Of a stretch of 64,000 bases of DNA, positions 18,615 to 27,373 are shown piece by piece. Source of the stretch: Verrucomicrobiota bacterium. Its GTDB lineage: Bacteria > Verrucomicrobiota > Verrucomicrobiia > Limisphaerales > PALSA-1396. Below the pieces are notes generated by a model, which did not search any database, was not told the DNA's origin, and was given only the letters and a program-made list of their open reading frames with translations. Location of the stretch: positions 272,904 to 336,903 of the forward strand of contig JACQFP010000022.1 in assembly GCA_016200005.1 (NCBI GenBank), given 5' to 3'. Within the stretch, counting starts at the first letter, position 1. Each line of letters begins with the position of its first letter. The translations under genes were made by a program, and so were the position numbers.

Positions 18615-19517
18615 ATGACGGAAGCCAGGCAATCCGAATCGGCAGCAAGCTCCAACCTCTCCGGGCGGGTGACGTTCCTGGATGGCAATGGCGGGCTGCC
18701 CATGATCGAAGTCGAAACGCCATGGAGCACGGCGGAGATTTATCTGCACGGCGCGCAGGTCACTCACTTCCAAAGAAGGAACGAGCCGCCGGTATTATTT
18801 TTAAGTCATGTGAGCCGGTTTGCCGAAGGGCAGCCCATTCGCGGCGGCATTCCGATCGTGCTGCCTTGGTTTGGACCGCGAGAAGGTGAGCCCACGCACG
18901 GATTTGCCCGGCTGAAAGCCTGGGAGCTGAAGGACATTTTTCAATCGCCGGATGGCAGCACCAGTCTGCGGCTGCGGTTGGCGGAATGCGCGGAAGCCGC
19001 CAGCTTCCCGCCGTTCACGGCGGATTACGTTGTCACGGTCAGCGAAGTGTTGAAATTGCGTCTCACCATCACCAATGCGTCGCCGGAGGCCGAATTGACT
19101 TTCGAGAATTGTCTTCATACTTACTTCAGCGTGGGCGATGTGGAGGCGATCTCCCTCACCGGACTGGCGGGCGTGCGCTATCTCGACAAGTGCGACAACC
19201 TTGTGGAGAAAACGGAAATCGCCGCGCCGTTGAAAATCACTCAGGAAGTGGACCGCGTTTATCTCGACGCCCCAGGCGCGGTGGAAATCCTGGATGCGAA
19301 GTTGCGCCGAAGAATTCGCGTTGAAAAGACGGGTTCGGCTTCGACGGTGTTGTGGAATCCCTGGATCGCCAAGGCGCAACAAATGCCGGATTTCGGCAAC
19401 GAGGAGTATCAGCAGATGGTTTGCGTCGAGTCCGGCAACGTCGGCCGGAACAAAATCACCCTGCCGCCGGGCAAGTCCTCCACCATGAAAGTCACTTTGA
19501 CAAGCGCCCCCGCGTAA
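18615..19517 (+). CDS. yeaD: D-hexose-6-phosphate mutarotase (YeaD-like)
   Basis: 300 residues of the aldose-1-epimerase superfamily. Motifs include YLHGAQVTHF, GGIPIVLPWFGPR (typical of the YeaD group), the catalytic-region histidine in THGFAR, HTYFSVGDV and VESGNVG near the C-terminus with the general-base-type Glu. Cytoplasmic. Family role: interconversion of alpha and beta anomers of glucose-6-phosphate and related sugars. It is divergent from the XylA-like gene, which fits a local sugar-metabolism theme, though promoters are separate. Confidence 0.88.
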   Translation: MTEARQSESAASSNLSGRVTFLDGNGGLPMIEVETPWSTAEIYLHGAQVTHFQRRNEPPVLFLSHVSRFAEGQPIRGGIPIVLPWFGPREGEPTHGFARLKAWELKDIFQSPDGSTSLRLRLAECAEAASFPPFTADYVVTVSEVLKLRLTITNASPEAELTFENCLHTYFSVGDVEAISLTGLAGVRYLDKCDNLVEKTEIAAPLKITQEVDRVYLDAPGAVEILDAKLRRRIRVEKTGSASTVLWNPWIAKAQQMPDFGNEEYQQMVCVESGNVGRNKITLPPGKSSTMKVTLTSAPA

Positions 19518-19693
19518 CCCGACGGCGAGGCGGTTGTGGTTCTAAATGGTGAATTTTGTTTACGCCGGAGCATGAGTTTGGTTTAGTCGCCGGTGTCCAT
19601 CGACGAGCGCTTTGCCTGGAAGGACGGCAGCCACTCTTCGCACGGACGCCATGATCCGCTAAATTCAACCGCGGGTTGACCGCCAACCGAACC

Positions 19694-21658
19694 ATGAAAT
19701 CCTGTGTCCCACATCCCTCGTCGGTCAGCCAGCAAGGCGGCCGGCACAAGCAATGGCGTTTGCGTTTGGCGATTCTGATATTGGGGTGCGCGGGGCTAAC
19801 GACGCTTGTCGCTGACGAGACAAACCGTGTTGATTTGAAAAAATTATCACTTTCCGATCTCGCCAACCTCGAAGTGACGTCGGTCTCGCGCAAGGTGGAG
19901 AAATTATCAGAGGCGGCGTCGGCCATCACAGTCATCACCCAGGAGGACATCCACCGTTCCGGGGCCACCAGTTTGCCGGAGGCCTTGCGGCTGGCGCCCA
20001 ATCTGGAAGTGGCACAGGTCGATTCGCGTCAATGGGCGATCAGCGCGCGCGGGTTCAACAGCACGACGGCCAACAAGTTTCTGGTGCTGATGGATGGCCG
20101 CACGGTTTATACGCCACTGTTTTCGGGAGTGTTTTGGGACGCGCAGGACACGCTGTTGGAGGACATTGACCGGATTGAAGTCATCAGCGGGCCGGGGGCC
20201 ACGGTCTGGGGCGCCAACGCCGTCAATGGGGTGATCAACATTCTGACCAAAAGCGCCCGGGAGACGCAGGGCTTGTTGCTCTATGGCGGCGGCGGCACTG
20301 AGGAACGAGCCTTCGGGGGTTTGCGTTATGGCGGTCAACTGGGCACGAACGCGTACTACCGGGTTTACACCAAATATTTTAATCGGGATGAAACTCCGCT
20401 CCCGCACGGCGCGGACGGCCAAGACAACTGGCAGATGGGGCAGGGCGGTTTTCGAGTGGATTGGTATCCGACGGAGATAAATCAACTGACCTTGCAAGGT
20501 GATGGTTACGGTGCCGCCATCAATCAAATTGCCAAGGGAGACATTCGCATTGGCGGCGGCAATCTGCTCGGTCGCTGGTCGCACACGTTTTCGGAGGAGA
20601 GCGAACTGAAGGTTCAATTGTATTACGACCGGACGCACCGGCGGATTCCCGACACCTTCGCCGAGGACTTGGACACGTATGACTTGGATCTGCAACATCG
20701 CTTTCCCCTGGGTGAACGACAGGACATCGTCTGGGGACTGGGTTACCGGCTCGCCGAGGATCGCGTGGGGAACACGGCCAATCTGGCGTTTCTCCCGGCC
20801 CACCTCTCATTCCAACTGTTCAGCGGCTTTCTCCAGGACGAAATCACGCTCGTGCCTGATCGTTTGCGGCTGACGCTGGGATCGAAATTTGAGCACAACG
20901 ATTTCAGCGGGTTTGAATTTCAGCCCAGCGCACGGCTTTCGTGGACGGTGACGCAGCGACAAACCCTCTGGGCCGCCGTTTCGCGGGCGGCGCGGACACC
21001 GTCGCGGATTGATCAGGATTTTTTCGTGCCCGGCAATCCGCCATTTGCCTTCGCCGGCGGACCGAAATTTGTTTCCGAAGAGTTGCTGGCTTATGAACTG
21101 GGCTATCGCGTTCAACCTTTCGAGCGGCTGTCGGCATCGATTGCCGCGTTTTACAATGACTATGACAAATTGCGGAGTTTGGAGCCTGGGCCGCCGTTTA
21201 CAATCGCCAACGGCCTGACCGGAGAGGCGTATGGCGCCGAACTGGCGGCCAGGTATCAATTGACGAGTTGGTGGCGCTGGCAGGCCGGCTACACCTACTT
21301 GCAGAAACACATCCGGCTGAAACCGGGCAGCATGGACTTCAACCAGGCGCGCGGCGAGGGCAGCGATCCCGAGAACCAGTTTTCCGTGCGCTCGTCGATG
21401 GACTTGCCGGGGAACTTGATGCTGGACGGCGCGCTACGCTATGTCGATCTGCTGCACAACATCGCCAATGGGGTGAGAGGCACCGTGCCGGGTTACGTTG
21501 AACTGGATGTCCGGTTGAGCTGGATGCCGACCAAAAACCTGGAGTTGTCGGTCGTCGGCCAAAATCTTCTGGATCGTCAGCATCCGGAATTTGGGTTTCC
21601 CACCTCGCGCCACGAGATGGAACGCGGCGTTTTCGGAAAGGTCACATGGCGTTATTAG
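19694..21658 (+). CDS. TonB-dependent outer-membrane receptor
   Basis: About 654 residues from the ATG at 19694 (an in-frame TTG lies 18 nt upstream). Signal segment LRLAILILGCAGLTTLVA. The plug domain begins with a short LSDLANLEVTSVSRK region and contains ITVITQEDI, RGFNS, VLMDGRTVY and PGATVWGANAVNGVINI. The 22-strand barrel part follows and ends in FGKVTWRY with the aromatic last residue needed for BAM insertion. DLANLEVTSVSRK plug starts are common among receptors encoded beside YfiR and two-component genes. Here the three following genes overlap or abut it, so it probably works as a receptor-linked signalling input rather than only as a transporter. Confidence 0.92.
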   Translation: MKSCVPHPSSVSQQGGRHKQWRLRLAILILGCAGLTTLVADETNRVDLKKLSLSDLANLEVTSVSRKVEKLSEAASAITVITQEDIHRSGATSLPEALRLAPNLEVAQVDSRQWAISARGFNSTTANKFLVLMDGRTVYTPLFSGVFWDAQDTLLEDIDRIEVISGPGATVWGANAVNGVINILTKSARETQGLLLYGGGGTEERAFGGLRYGGQLGTNAYYRVYTKYFNRDETPLPHGADGQDNWQMGQGGFRVDWYPTEINQLTLQGDGYGAAINQIAKGDIRIGGGNLLGRWSHTFSEESELKVQLYYDRTHRRIPDTFAEDLDTYDLDLQHRFPLGERQDIVWGLGYRLAEDRVGNTANLAFLPAHLSFQLFSGFLQDEITLVPDRLRLTLGSKFEHNDFSGFEFQPSARLSWTVTQRQTLWAAVSRAARTPSRIDQDFFVPGNPPFAFAGGPKFVSEELLAYELGYRVQPFERLSASIAAFYNDYDKLRSLEPGPPFTIANGLTGEAYGAELAARYQLTSWWRWQAGYTYLQKHIRLKPGSMDFNQARGEGSDPENQFSVRSSMDLPGNLMLDGALRYVDLLHNIANGVRGTVPGYVELDVRLSWMPTKNLELSVVGQNLLDRQHPEFGFPTSRHEMERGVFGKVTWRY

Positions 21659-22326
21659 CATGGGAGGGTAGCGCCGATTCGTGTTTGAAGTCCGCGTCCG
21701 CGGCGCCGGTGTGCGCCCGGGTTGCGGCTGCGCTGGCAACGGACCTTGCGGGGCGACGCGCGAGGATTCTCCGCGCGGTGCTGCTCTGCCTCTGGAGCAT
21801 GGTGGGGCTGTCAACGCAGAGTCAGATTGCCGAGTATGACGTGAAGGCGGAATATTTGTACCGATTTGCTCTGTTTGTCGATTGGCCGCCCGAGGCGTTT
21901 CCAGGTGCGAATACCCCGATTACGATCGGCGTGCTGGGCAACGATCCATTCGGAAAACGTCTCGATGAAGTCGTGAAAAACGAAAAGGTTCATGGCCGTG
22001 AACTGCACGTTGAACGCTTTGGTCGCGTGGAAGAGATAATCCGGCTGGCTGCGGAAAAGAATAAAGTGTGTCATATCCTTTTCATCAGCCAGTCTGAGTC
22101 GGGAAAGCTCGACAACATCCTGGCCGGCTTGAAGGGCCGGCACATTTTGACGGTGGGCGAGAGCAACCGCTTCGCTGAACGCGGCGGCATTGTCGGTTTT
22201 GTGATGAAAGAAAGGAAAGTTCGGTTCAAGCTCAACATGGTCATTGCGACCGGGGAAAAGCTGACCATCAGCGCGCAGTTGCAGGGCGTCGCGGCGGAGT
22301 TGATCCAAGAGAAAAAGGACGAGTAA
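21646..22326 (+). CDS. YfiR-family periplasmic protein (DUF4154)
   Basis: Up to 226 residues. The start at 21646 overlaps the receptor stop by 13 nt; the mature YfiR domain begins near AEYDVKAEYLYRFALFVDWP. Other family signatures are ITIGVLGNDPFG, CHILFIS and GGIVGFVMKERKVRFKLN. A hydrophobic segment (AVLLCLWSMVGLS) just before the domain is the likely signal peptide, so the true start could be later than 21646. In Pseudomonas, YfiR is the periplasmic inhibitor of the CHASE8 diguanylate cyclase YfiN. Here the partner is probably the CHASE8-type kinase that starts immediately after the stop. Confidence 0.85.
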   Translation: MALLAWEGSADSCLKSASAAPVCARVAAALATDLAGRRARILRAVLLCLWSMVGLSTQSQIAEYDVKAEYLYRFALFVDWPPEAFPGANTPITIGVLGNDPFGKRLDEVVKNEKVHGRELHVERFGRVEEIIRLAAEKNKVCHILFISQSESGKLDNILAGLKGRHILTVGESNRFAERGGIVGFVMKERKVRFKLNMVIATGEKLTISAQLQGVAAELIQEKKDE

Positions 22327-24192
22327 ATGACGTTTCGGGACGTGCCCATCAAGCGGAAGTTGACCGCGGTCATCATGTTGACCAGCACCATTGTCTTGCT
22401 GTTGACCTGCGCGGCGTTTGCCACTTATGAGCTGATCACGTTTCGCAAGGCAATGAAGCGAAATCTGGCGACGCTGGCGCAGGTGATTGCGGCGAACAGC
22501 ACTGGCGCGATCACTTTTGATGACCCAAAGCTTGCGCGAGAAACGCTGGCCGCGCTGAAGGTCGAGCCGCACATCGTGGCGGCGGCGCTTTATCGTCCGA
22601 ACGGAATGCTTTTCGCCAAGTTTCCGGCCGGGCAACCCGACGAGTCGTTCCCACCGCGCCCCGGGCCTGACGGCCCGCGCTTCCGGGAAGGCAGCCTGAT
22701 TTTTTTTGAGCCCGTGCTGAAGGAGGGTGAGCGCTTGGGGACGCTTTATCTCAACTCGAATCTGGAGGAGTTGCATGGTTTAATGCGGCTTTACGGCGGC
22801 ATTGTGGTGCTGGTGATGGCCAGTTCATTTCTGATTGCCTTCGCCCTTTCGACCGCGTTGCAGAAAGGCATTTCCGAACCGATTCTGGAACTGGCCAGCA
22901 CCGCCAAAACCGTGTCGGACCGCAAGGACTATTCCGTACGGGCCAAAAAATATGGGCGCGATGAGTTGGGCCAATTGACCGATTCGTTCAACAACATGCT
23001 CAGTTTGATTCACGAGCGCGACGCTTCCCTGCGCGAAGGCGCCGAGCGACTGCGCCTGGCGCTCGAAGCGGCGCAAACCGGCACCTGGGACTGGAACATG
23101 ATCACGAAGAAGCTGAGTTGGGACGAATACATGTATCCTCAGTTCGGTCTCCGCCGGAACGAATTCGACGGCACCTACGAAGGATTTCTGAAACACGTTC
23201 ACCCAGACAACCGGGAACAGGTCAATCGCGCGATCGCGCTGGCGGTGGACCAGAAACGGGAGTTTAACCTGGAGTTCCGGGTCCTCTGGCCGGACGCCAC
23301 CGTTCATGACATCGCCGCGCGCGGCAAAGCATTTTACGATGATCAGGGCCAGGCGGTGCGCATGGCTGGCGTGAGCCTGGACGTGACCCAACGGCGCCGG
23401 GCGGAGGAGGAGATTCGCCGGTTGAATGCCGAACTCGAACAGCGCGTCCAGGAGCGCACCGCGGAACTGGCGGCCACCAACAAGGAGTTGGAAGCATTCA
23501 CCTACTCGGTCGCCCATGATCTGCGGGCGCCGCTGCGGCACGTCGATGCCTATTCGCAGGTGGTGCAGGATGTGTTTGCGCCTCAGTTGCCGGCCGAGGC
23601 CCAGAAATATTTGGGCCGCATCCGGCACGGCGTCCAGAACATGGGATTGCTGGTGGATGATCTGCTCAACCTGGCGCGCGTCGGCAGGCAGGAACTCAAC
23701 CGGACTGTGACAGGATTGAACACCATTGTTGAAGAAGTCGTGGCGGAATTAAAACCGGAGACGCGCCATCGCCAGATCGAATGGCAGATCGGCCAGCTTC
23801 CCTACGTGGAATGCGACCCCGGACTCATCAAACAAGTCTTCGCCAACCTCCTTTCCAACGCCGTCAAATACACCCGGCCCCGTGAGAAGGCCGTCATCCA
23901 GATCGGGCAGACGACGGCCAATGGTCAAACCGCCATTTTCGTCCGCGACAACGGTGTCGGCTTCAGCATGAAGTATGTCGATAAAATATTTGGTGTCTTC
24001 CAGCGGCTGCATCGCCCGGAGGATTTTGAGGGGACGGGCGTGGGGCTGGCCACGGTGGACCGCATCATCCGCAAACACGGCGGGCGCGTCTGGCCGGAAG
24101 CAGAACTGGACAAAGGCGCCACTTTCTATTTCACTTTGCAGGCAGCGGCAGATGAAGCCACGGGGAACCGTCTGCCCCTGCAAGTTCAATGA
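22327..24192 (+). CDS. CHASE8-HAMP-PAS sensor histidine kinase
   Basis: 621 residues, starting directly after the YfiR stop. TM1 at about 12-35. A periplasmic CHASE8-like region follows (IAANSTGAITFDD at 54-66). TM2 at about 156-178, HAMP to about 230, a PAS fold at about 240-355, and a coiled coil. HisKA has H397 in YSVAHDLRAPLRH, the phytochrome-kinase style of H box. ATPase motifs are VFANLLSNAVKYT, DNGVGFSM and GTGVGLATV. YfiN of Pseudomonas has the same CHASE8-HAMP input joined to GGDEF, so here the output has been swapped for a histidine kinase. Its stop overlaps the following response regulator by 4 nt. Confidence 0.92.
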   Translation: MTFRDVPIKRKLTAVIMLTSTIVLLLTCAAFATYELITFRKAMKRNLATLAQVIAANSTGAITFDDPKLARETLAALKVEPHIVAAALYRPNGMLFAKFPAGQPDESFPPRPGPDGPRFREGSLIFFEPVLKEGERLGTLYLNSNLEELHGLMRLYGGIVVLVMASSFLIAFALSTALQKGISEPILELASTAKTVSDRKDYSVRAKKYGRDELGQLTDSFNNMLSLIHERDASLREGAERLRLALEAAQTGTWDWNMITKKLSWDEYMYPQFGLRRNEFDGTYEGFLKHVHPDNREQVNRAIALAVDQKREFNLEFRVLWPDATVHDIAARGKAFYDDQGQAVRMAGVSLDVTQRRRAEEEIRRLNAELEQRVQERTAELAATNKELEAFTYSVAHDLRAPLRHVDAYSQVVQDVFAPQLPAEAQKYLGRIRHGVQNMGLLVDDLLNLARVGRQELNRTVTGLNTIVEEVVAELKPETRHRQIEWQIGQLPYVECDPGLIKQVFANLLSNAVKYTRPREKAVIQIGQTTANGQTAIFVRDNGVGFSMKYVDKIFGVFQRLHRPEDFEGTGVGLATVDRIIRKHGGRVWPEAELDKGATFYFTLQAAADEATGNRLPLQVQ

Positions 24193-24662
24193 TGAAACAC
24201 GACGAAGTTGAAATCCTGTTGGTCGAAGACAATCCCGACGACGTGGAACTGGCGATGATCGCGTTCCAGCGGAACAATCTCGCCAACAAACTCCACGTGG
24301 TGCGCGACGGCGAGGAGGCGCTGGACTTCTTTTTTTGCCGCGGAGCCTACAGCGACCGCAGCTTCGACACGCCGCCCAAACTGGTATTGCTCGATCTCAA
24401 ACTGCCCAAGGTGGACGGGCTGGATGTGCTGCGCGAAGTCAAAGCCGATCGCCGCACCAAATCCGTTCCCATCGTGGTGATGACTTCCTCCACGCAGCAA
24501 AGGGACATGGTGGAAGGCTATCAACTGGGCGTGAACAGCTACATTCAAAAGCCGGTGAATTTCGACCAGTTTCAAAAACTGATCAAAGACCTGGGTTTCT
24601 ATTGGCTGGTCGTCAACCAGTTCCCGCCGCCCGGCGCGTTCGCGGCGCTCAACAACGGCTGA
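24189..24662 (+). CDS. Single-domain response regulator (Rcp1-like)
   Basis: 157 residues, receiver only. It begins ILLVEDNPDDVELA and has phospho-acceptor D69 in VLLDLKLPK, VVMTSS and IQKPVNFDQF. The long loop before the phospho-acceptor is typical of regulators paired with phytochrome-type kinases. The start overlaps the kinase stop by 4 nt (ATGA), so translation is coupled and it is the cognate partner. With no output domain it must act by protein contact or in a phosphorelay. Confidence 0.92.
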   Translation: MMKHDEVEILLVEDNPDDVELAMIAFQRNNLANKLHVVRDGEEALDFFFCRGAYSDRSFDTPPKLVLLDLKLPKVDGLDVLREVKADRRTKSVPIVVMTSSTQQRDMVEGYQLGVNSYIQKPVNFDQFQKLIKDLGFYWLVVNQFPPPGAFAALNNG

Positions 24663-24690
24663 TCACCTCGCGCAAATCGCTTCCCGCCAG

Positions 24691-25710
24691 CTAGCCGACT
24701 TCACTCACCTTCACCGGTCGGTTTTCCTGCAAAGATTTGTTCGCAGCCAGACCCAACACGACGGCCATGCGTCCATCCTCGGCGCTGACCGAAGGGGCGG
24801 TATCGCTGCGAATACAATTCACAAATTGATGCAGCTCGGCGACAAAGGCTTCCTGGTATCGCTCCAGGAAAAAGTATTGCGGCTTGGCCGAGGTTACGCT
24901 CTCTGCGTCGAGAAGTAAGTGATTGTCAGGCGTGCGGTTCGAGACTGCCACCATTCCCGCCGAGCCGAAAACCTCTACACGTTGGTCGTACCCATAAACG
25001 GCTTTGCGACTGTTATCGATCGTCGCCAAAGCGCCCTTTTTCAAGCGCATCGTCACGATGCAAGTGTCGATGTCGCCCGCGCGACCGATTTCCGGATCCA
25101 CCAAAGCGTCGCCCACTGCAAAAAGTTCCTCAATCTCGCTGCCGCTCAGAAAGCGCACCATGTCGAAGTCGTGAATCGTCATATCGAGAAAGATGCCTCC
25201 GGAGACTTTCACATACGAAATCGGCGGCGGCGCGGGATCACGACTGGTGATGCGCACCAGATGCGGTGTGCCAATCTTGCCGGCGGCAACCAGCTCGCGC
25301 GCCCTGGCAAAACTGGGGTCGAAGCGGCGGTTGAAACCAATTTGGAATTTGACTCTGGTTTTGCTGACCGCATTGAGCGCTTGTTGGATGCGCTTCAAAT
25401 CAAGGTCGATGGGCTTTTCGCAAAAGATGTGCTTCCCGCGCGCGGCGGCCTCTTGAATGATTTGGGCATGAGTGTCGGTCGCCGAACAAATCGCGATGGC
25501 TTCGATGTCGGGCGACTCGAGCAATTGGCGGTAATCGACGGTGACAAGCTGAACGTGGAACTGGCTGGCCACCGTCTGGGCCGCCGCGAGATTGACATCC
25601 GCCACTCCGGCCAGGCGCGCACCGGGGATACGCGTGGCGAGGTTCTCCGCGTGGAGTTTGCCGATTCTTCCCGCGCCGATGAGTCCGACGTTGATGGTCT
25701 TGATGGACAC
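24691..25710 (-). CDS. iolG: Gfo/Idh/MocA oxidoreductase, probably inositol 2-dehydrogenase
   Basis: 339 residues. Rossmann start VGLIGAGRIGKLHAENL, then AICSATDTHA, the catalytic-region EKPIDLDL (Lys-Pro), QIGFNRRFDPSF and DMTIHDFDMVRF with the conserved Asp/His pair. This combination is typical of IolG-type dehydrogenases (myo-inositol to scyllo-inosose, NAD+). The gene follows an IolE-like barrel with a 9-nt gap, which strengthens the inositol assignment. Other Gfo/Idh substrates remain possible, because no other iol gene is present in the window. Confidence 0.8.
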   Translation of the reverse strand: MSIKTINVGLIGAGRIGKLHAENLATRIPGARLAGVADVNLAAAQTVASQFHVQLVTVDYRQLLESPDIEAIAICSATDTHAQIIQEAAARGKHIFCEKPIDLDLKRIQQALNAVSKTRVKFQIGFNRRFDPSFARARELVAAGKIGTPHLVRITSRDPAPPPISYVKVSGGIFLDMTIHDFDMVRFLSGSEIEELFAVGDALVDPEIGRAGDIDTCIVTMRLKKGALATIDNSRKAVYGYDQRVEVFGSAGMVAVSNRTPDNHLLLDAESVTSAKPQYFFLERYQEAFVAELHQFVNCIRSDTAPSVSAEDGRMAVVLGLAANKSLQENRPVKVSEVG

Positions 25711-25719
25711 AGAATTGTT

Positions 25720-26643
25720 TTAGAGATTGCAGCTTCGCAGAAACTCGCGGTTGCGCCGCGCGAATTCCTTGGGCGCACCCATGCCGGGCAACACGTCTTG
25801 TTCGACGACGATCCAGCCCGGATACTTCTCCCTCTGCAATTCAGCAGCAAAGGTCTTGAAGTCGACGTCGCCTTTGCCGAGTTCGCAAAAGATGCCGTGC
25901 TTGAGCGATTCAAAATAATTCCACTCATTTTTGCGCGCCTGTTCATGCGTCTGGGGACTGCAATCCTTGAAGTGCACGTGCCAGATGCGGTCCTTGAACT
26001 GCCGGTAAGCCAGAAGCGGGTCGCCACCGCCGCCGAATCGATAGTGTCCCGTGTCGAAACAAAGCCCGACGAGTTTCGGGTCGGTCGATTTCATCAGTTG
26101 CTCGATCTCCCACGGCGTCTCGACAAAACCGGCGCAGTGATGATGGAACACGCTGCGCAATCCGGTCTGGCGCCGCACCGCTTCAGCGACGCGGTTCACG
26201 CCCCGGCTGAATGTGTCCCATTTCGCCGGCGACAGGCTGTGTTGCGGCTTGATGCGGCCGGCAAGTTTGGTGCGCGTCGCGTCCTTGCCGTTGTCGTCAG
26301 CGAGGACAATAAACGGAAGTGTGCCCACGGCATCGGCCATCAAGCGCGCGGTTTTGACGGCGCGCGCTGCTCCGTCCGCGTGGGCGGATTCCTCCGCGAA
26401 CGCCACGGGCACAAACGCGCCGAGCAACGCCAGTCCCCTCACATTCAACTCGCGCTTCAGTGCCACCGGCTCGGTCGGCATGAAACCCCAATCCCCCAAC
26501 TCGGTGCCGGCGTAACCGGTTTCGTGGATTTCATCCAGAACCTGGGCGAAGCCGAGCGCGGCGCCCGGCAAATCGAATTCGAGCACGCCCCAGGAACAGG
26601 GTGCGTTGGCGACTGGGATGACGGTTGATTTTTTTGTCGTCAT
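25720..26643 (-). CDS. IolE-like TIM barrel (inosose dehydratase family)
   Basis: About 307 residues from the ATG at 26643; an upstream in-frame ATG at 26679 adds 12 residues. It starts VANAPCSWGVLEFD, the hallmark of the IolE-like branch of the AP-endonuclease-2/xylose-isomerase barrels. Further motifs are ETGYAGTELG, HHHCAGFVETPWEI, CFDTGHYRFGGG (metal Asp and His), WHVHFKDC (His) and GWIVVEQDV (Glu). Family role: dehydration of scyllo-inosose in inositol catabolism. It shares a transcript with the IolG-like dehydrogenase. Soluble, no export signal. Confidence 0.8.
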   Translation of the reverse strand: MTTKKSTVIPVANAPCSWGVLEFDLPGAALGFAQVLDEIHETGYAGTELGDWGFMPTEPVALKRELNVRGLALLGAFVPVAFAEESAHADGAARAVKTARLMADAVGTLPFIVLADDNGKDATRTKLAGRIKPQHSLSPAKWDTFSRGVNRVAEAVRRQTGLRSVFHHHCAGFVETPWEIEQLMKSTDPKLVGLCFDTGHYRFGGGGDPLLAYRQFKDRIWHVHFKDCSPQTHEQARKNEWNYFESLKHGIFCELGKGDVDFKTFAAELQREKYPGWIVVEQDVLPGMGAPKEFARRNREFLRSCNL

Positions 26644-27070
26644 GCTTGGCAGATGGAACGTGCAGCGCGATACAGTCACCCAGAACCACTTTCTCTCCGC
26701 CGGCAGGGCATCGTCATTTCTTTGGAGCGTGGCAGAGAGGAGCGCCGGCTGTCAATTTCACCTTGGCGGATTCCAAGTATTCAACGAAGGTGTTGCCCCG
26801 TGGCTTCGCTGTCCTGCATCGTCTTACGCGCCCTCGCTCGGCCGCGTTCCGAGCGCGGTCTTTCGTTTACGGTTTCCAGGTTTGGAGACGGACAGCAGAC
26901 GAGACTTCGCGAAATATTCTTGCGAAACGTTCTAGTCAATCATGGTTTTCTTTTCGTTGGGTCGTGATGGGGTGGAGTCCCTTTCTATGTTGAATAGGAT
27001 TCTGAAACGAGGCTGATCGAGGAACGCAGAAGCTAATAAAACCCTTGGAAAAATTGAATGGAATTGAGGT
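26644..27070. other. Non-coding stretch between the IolE-like gene and tRNA-Ser
   Basis: About 430 bases. It should contain the promoter of the iolE/iolG pair. Overlapping ORFs in three plus-strand frames have no family resemblance and no start signal, so I treat them as chance. No strong repeat or hairpin was found by eye. Confidence 0.5.
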
Positions 27071-27161
27071 TGGCGGAGAGAGGGGGATTCGAACCCCCGG
27101 TGGGGTTTTAGCCCACTCACGCTTTCCAGGCGTGCGCTTTAAACCACTCAGCCATCTCTCC
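27071..27161 (-). tRNA. tRNA-Ser (GGA anticodon)
   Basis: On the minus strand the sequence folds as a class II tRNA. The 7-bp acceptor stem is GGAGAGA/TCTCTCC. The D arm contains TGGCTGAGTGG, and the anticodon loop is CTGGAAA with anticodon GGA. There is a long variable arm (GTGGGCTAAAACCCCAC) and a TpsiC arm with GGTTCGAATCC. Discriminator G and CCA are encoded (27071-27074 on the plus strand read TGGC). It reads UCC and, by wobble, UCU codons. Confidence 0.96.
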
Positions 27162-27204
27162 ACCTGAACCGATCGTAATGTGAAGGAGCAGGGACAGAAT
27201 CGCA

Positions 27205-27357
27205 ATGCTTTTCGGATTCAACCGCGACCGGGAAAATCCGGGAACAAAGTTCGCCCTGCCGACTCTCAAAGATGTCGAAATGCTCCTCTCAAATCTGGAA
27301 CGAACAAGAAAAAATACGGTTGATTCTCCGATTAATGAACTACCACTGTTAACCTAA
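27205..27357 (+). CDS. Possible small ORF (50 aa), unknown
   Basis: An ATG at 27205, with AAGGAG about 17 nt upstream, opens a 50-codon frame beginning MLFGFNRDRE and ending INELPLLT. Composition is ordinary (charged, one short amphipathic LKDVEMLLSNLERT helix). It lies in the gap between tRNA-Ser and the secreted paralogues. No family recognised; it could be chance. Confidence 0.25.
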   Translation: MLFGFNRDRENPGTKFALPTLKDVEMLLSNLERTRKNTVDSPINELPLLT

Positions 27358-27373
27358 ACCAACATCAAGACCT

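Noticed and set aside
24919..26628. 569-codon plus-strand ORF opposite the IolG/IolE genes
   Set aside because: It is exactly antisense to two well-recognised enzymes, has no family motif and an Arg/His-rich composition expected of a GC-rich antisense frame.
26606..26993. Overlapping plus-strand ORFs of 104-122 codons before the tRNA
   Set aside because: Three frames overlap each other, none has a ribosome site or recognisable motif; probably the promoter region of the iol pair.
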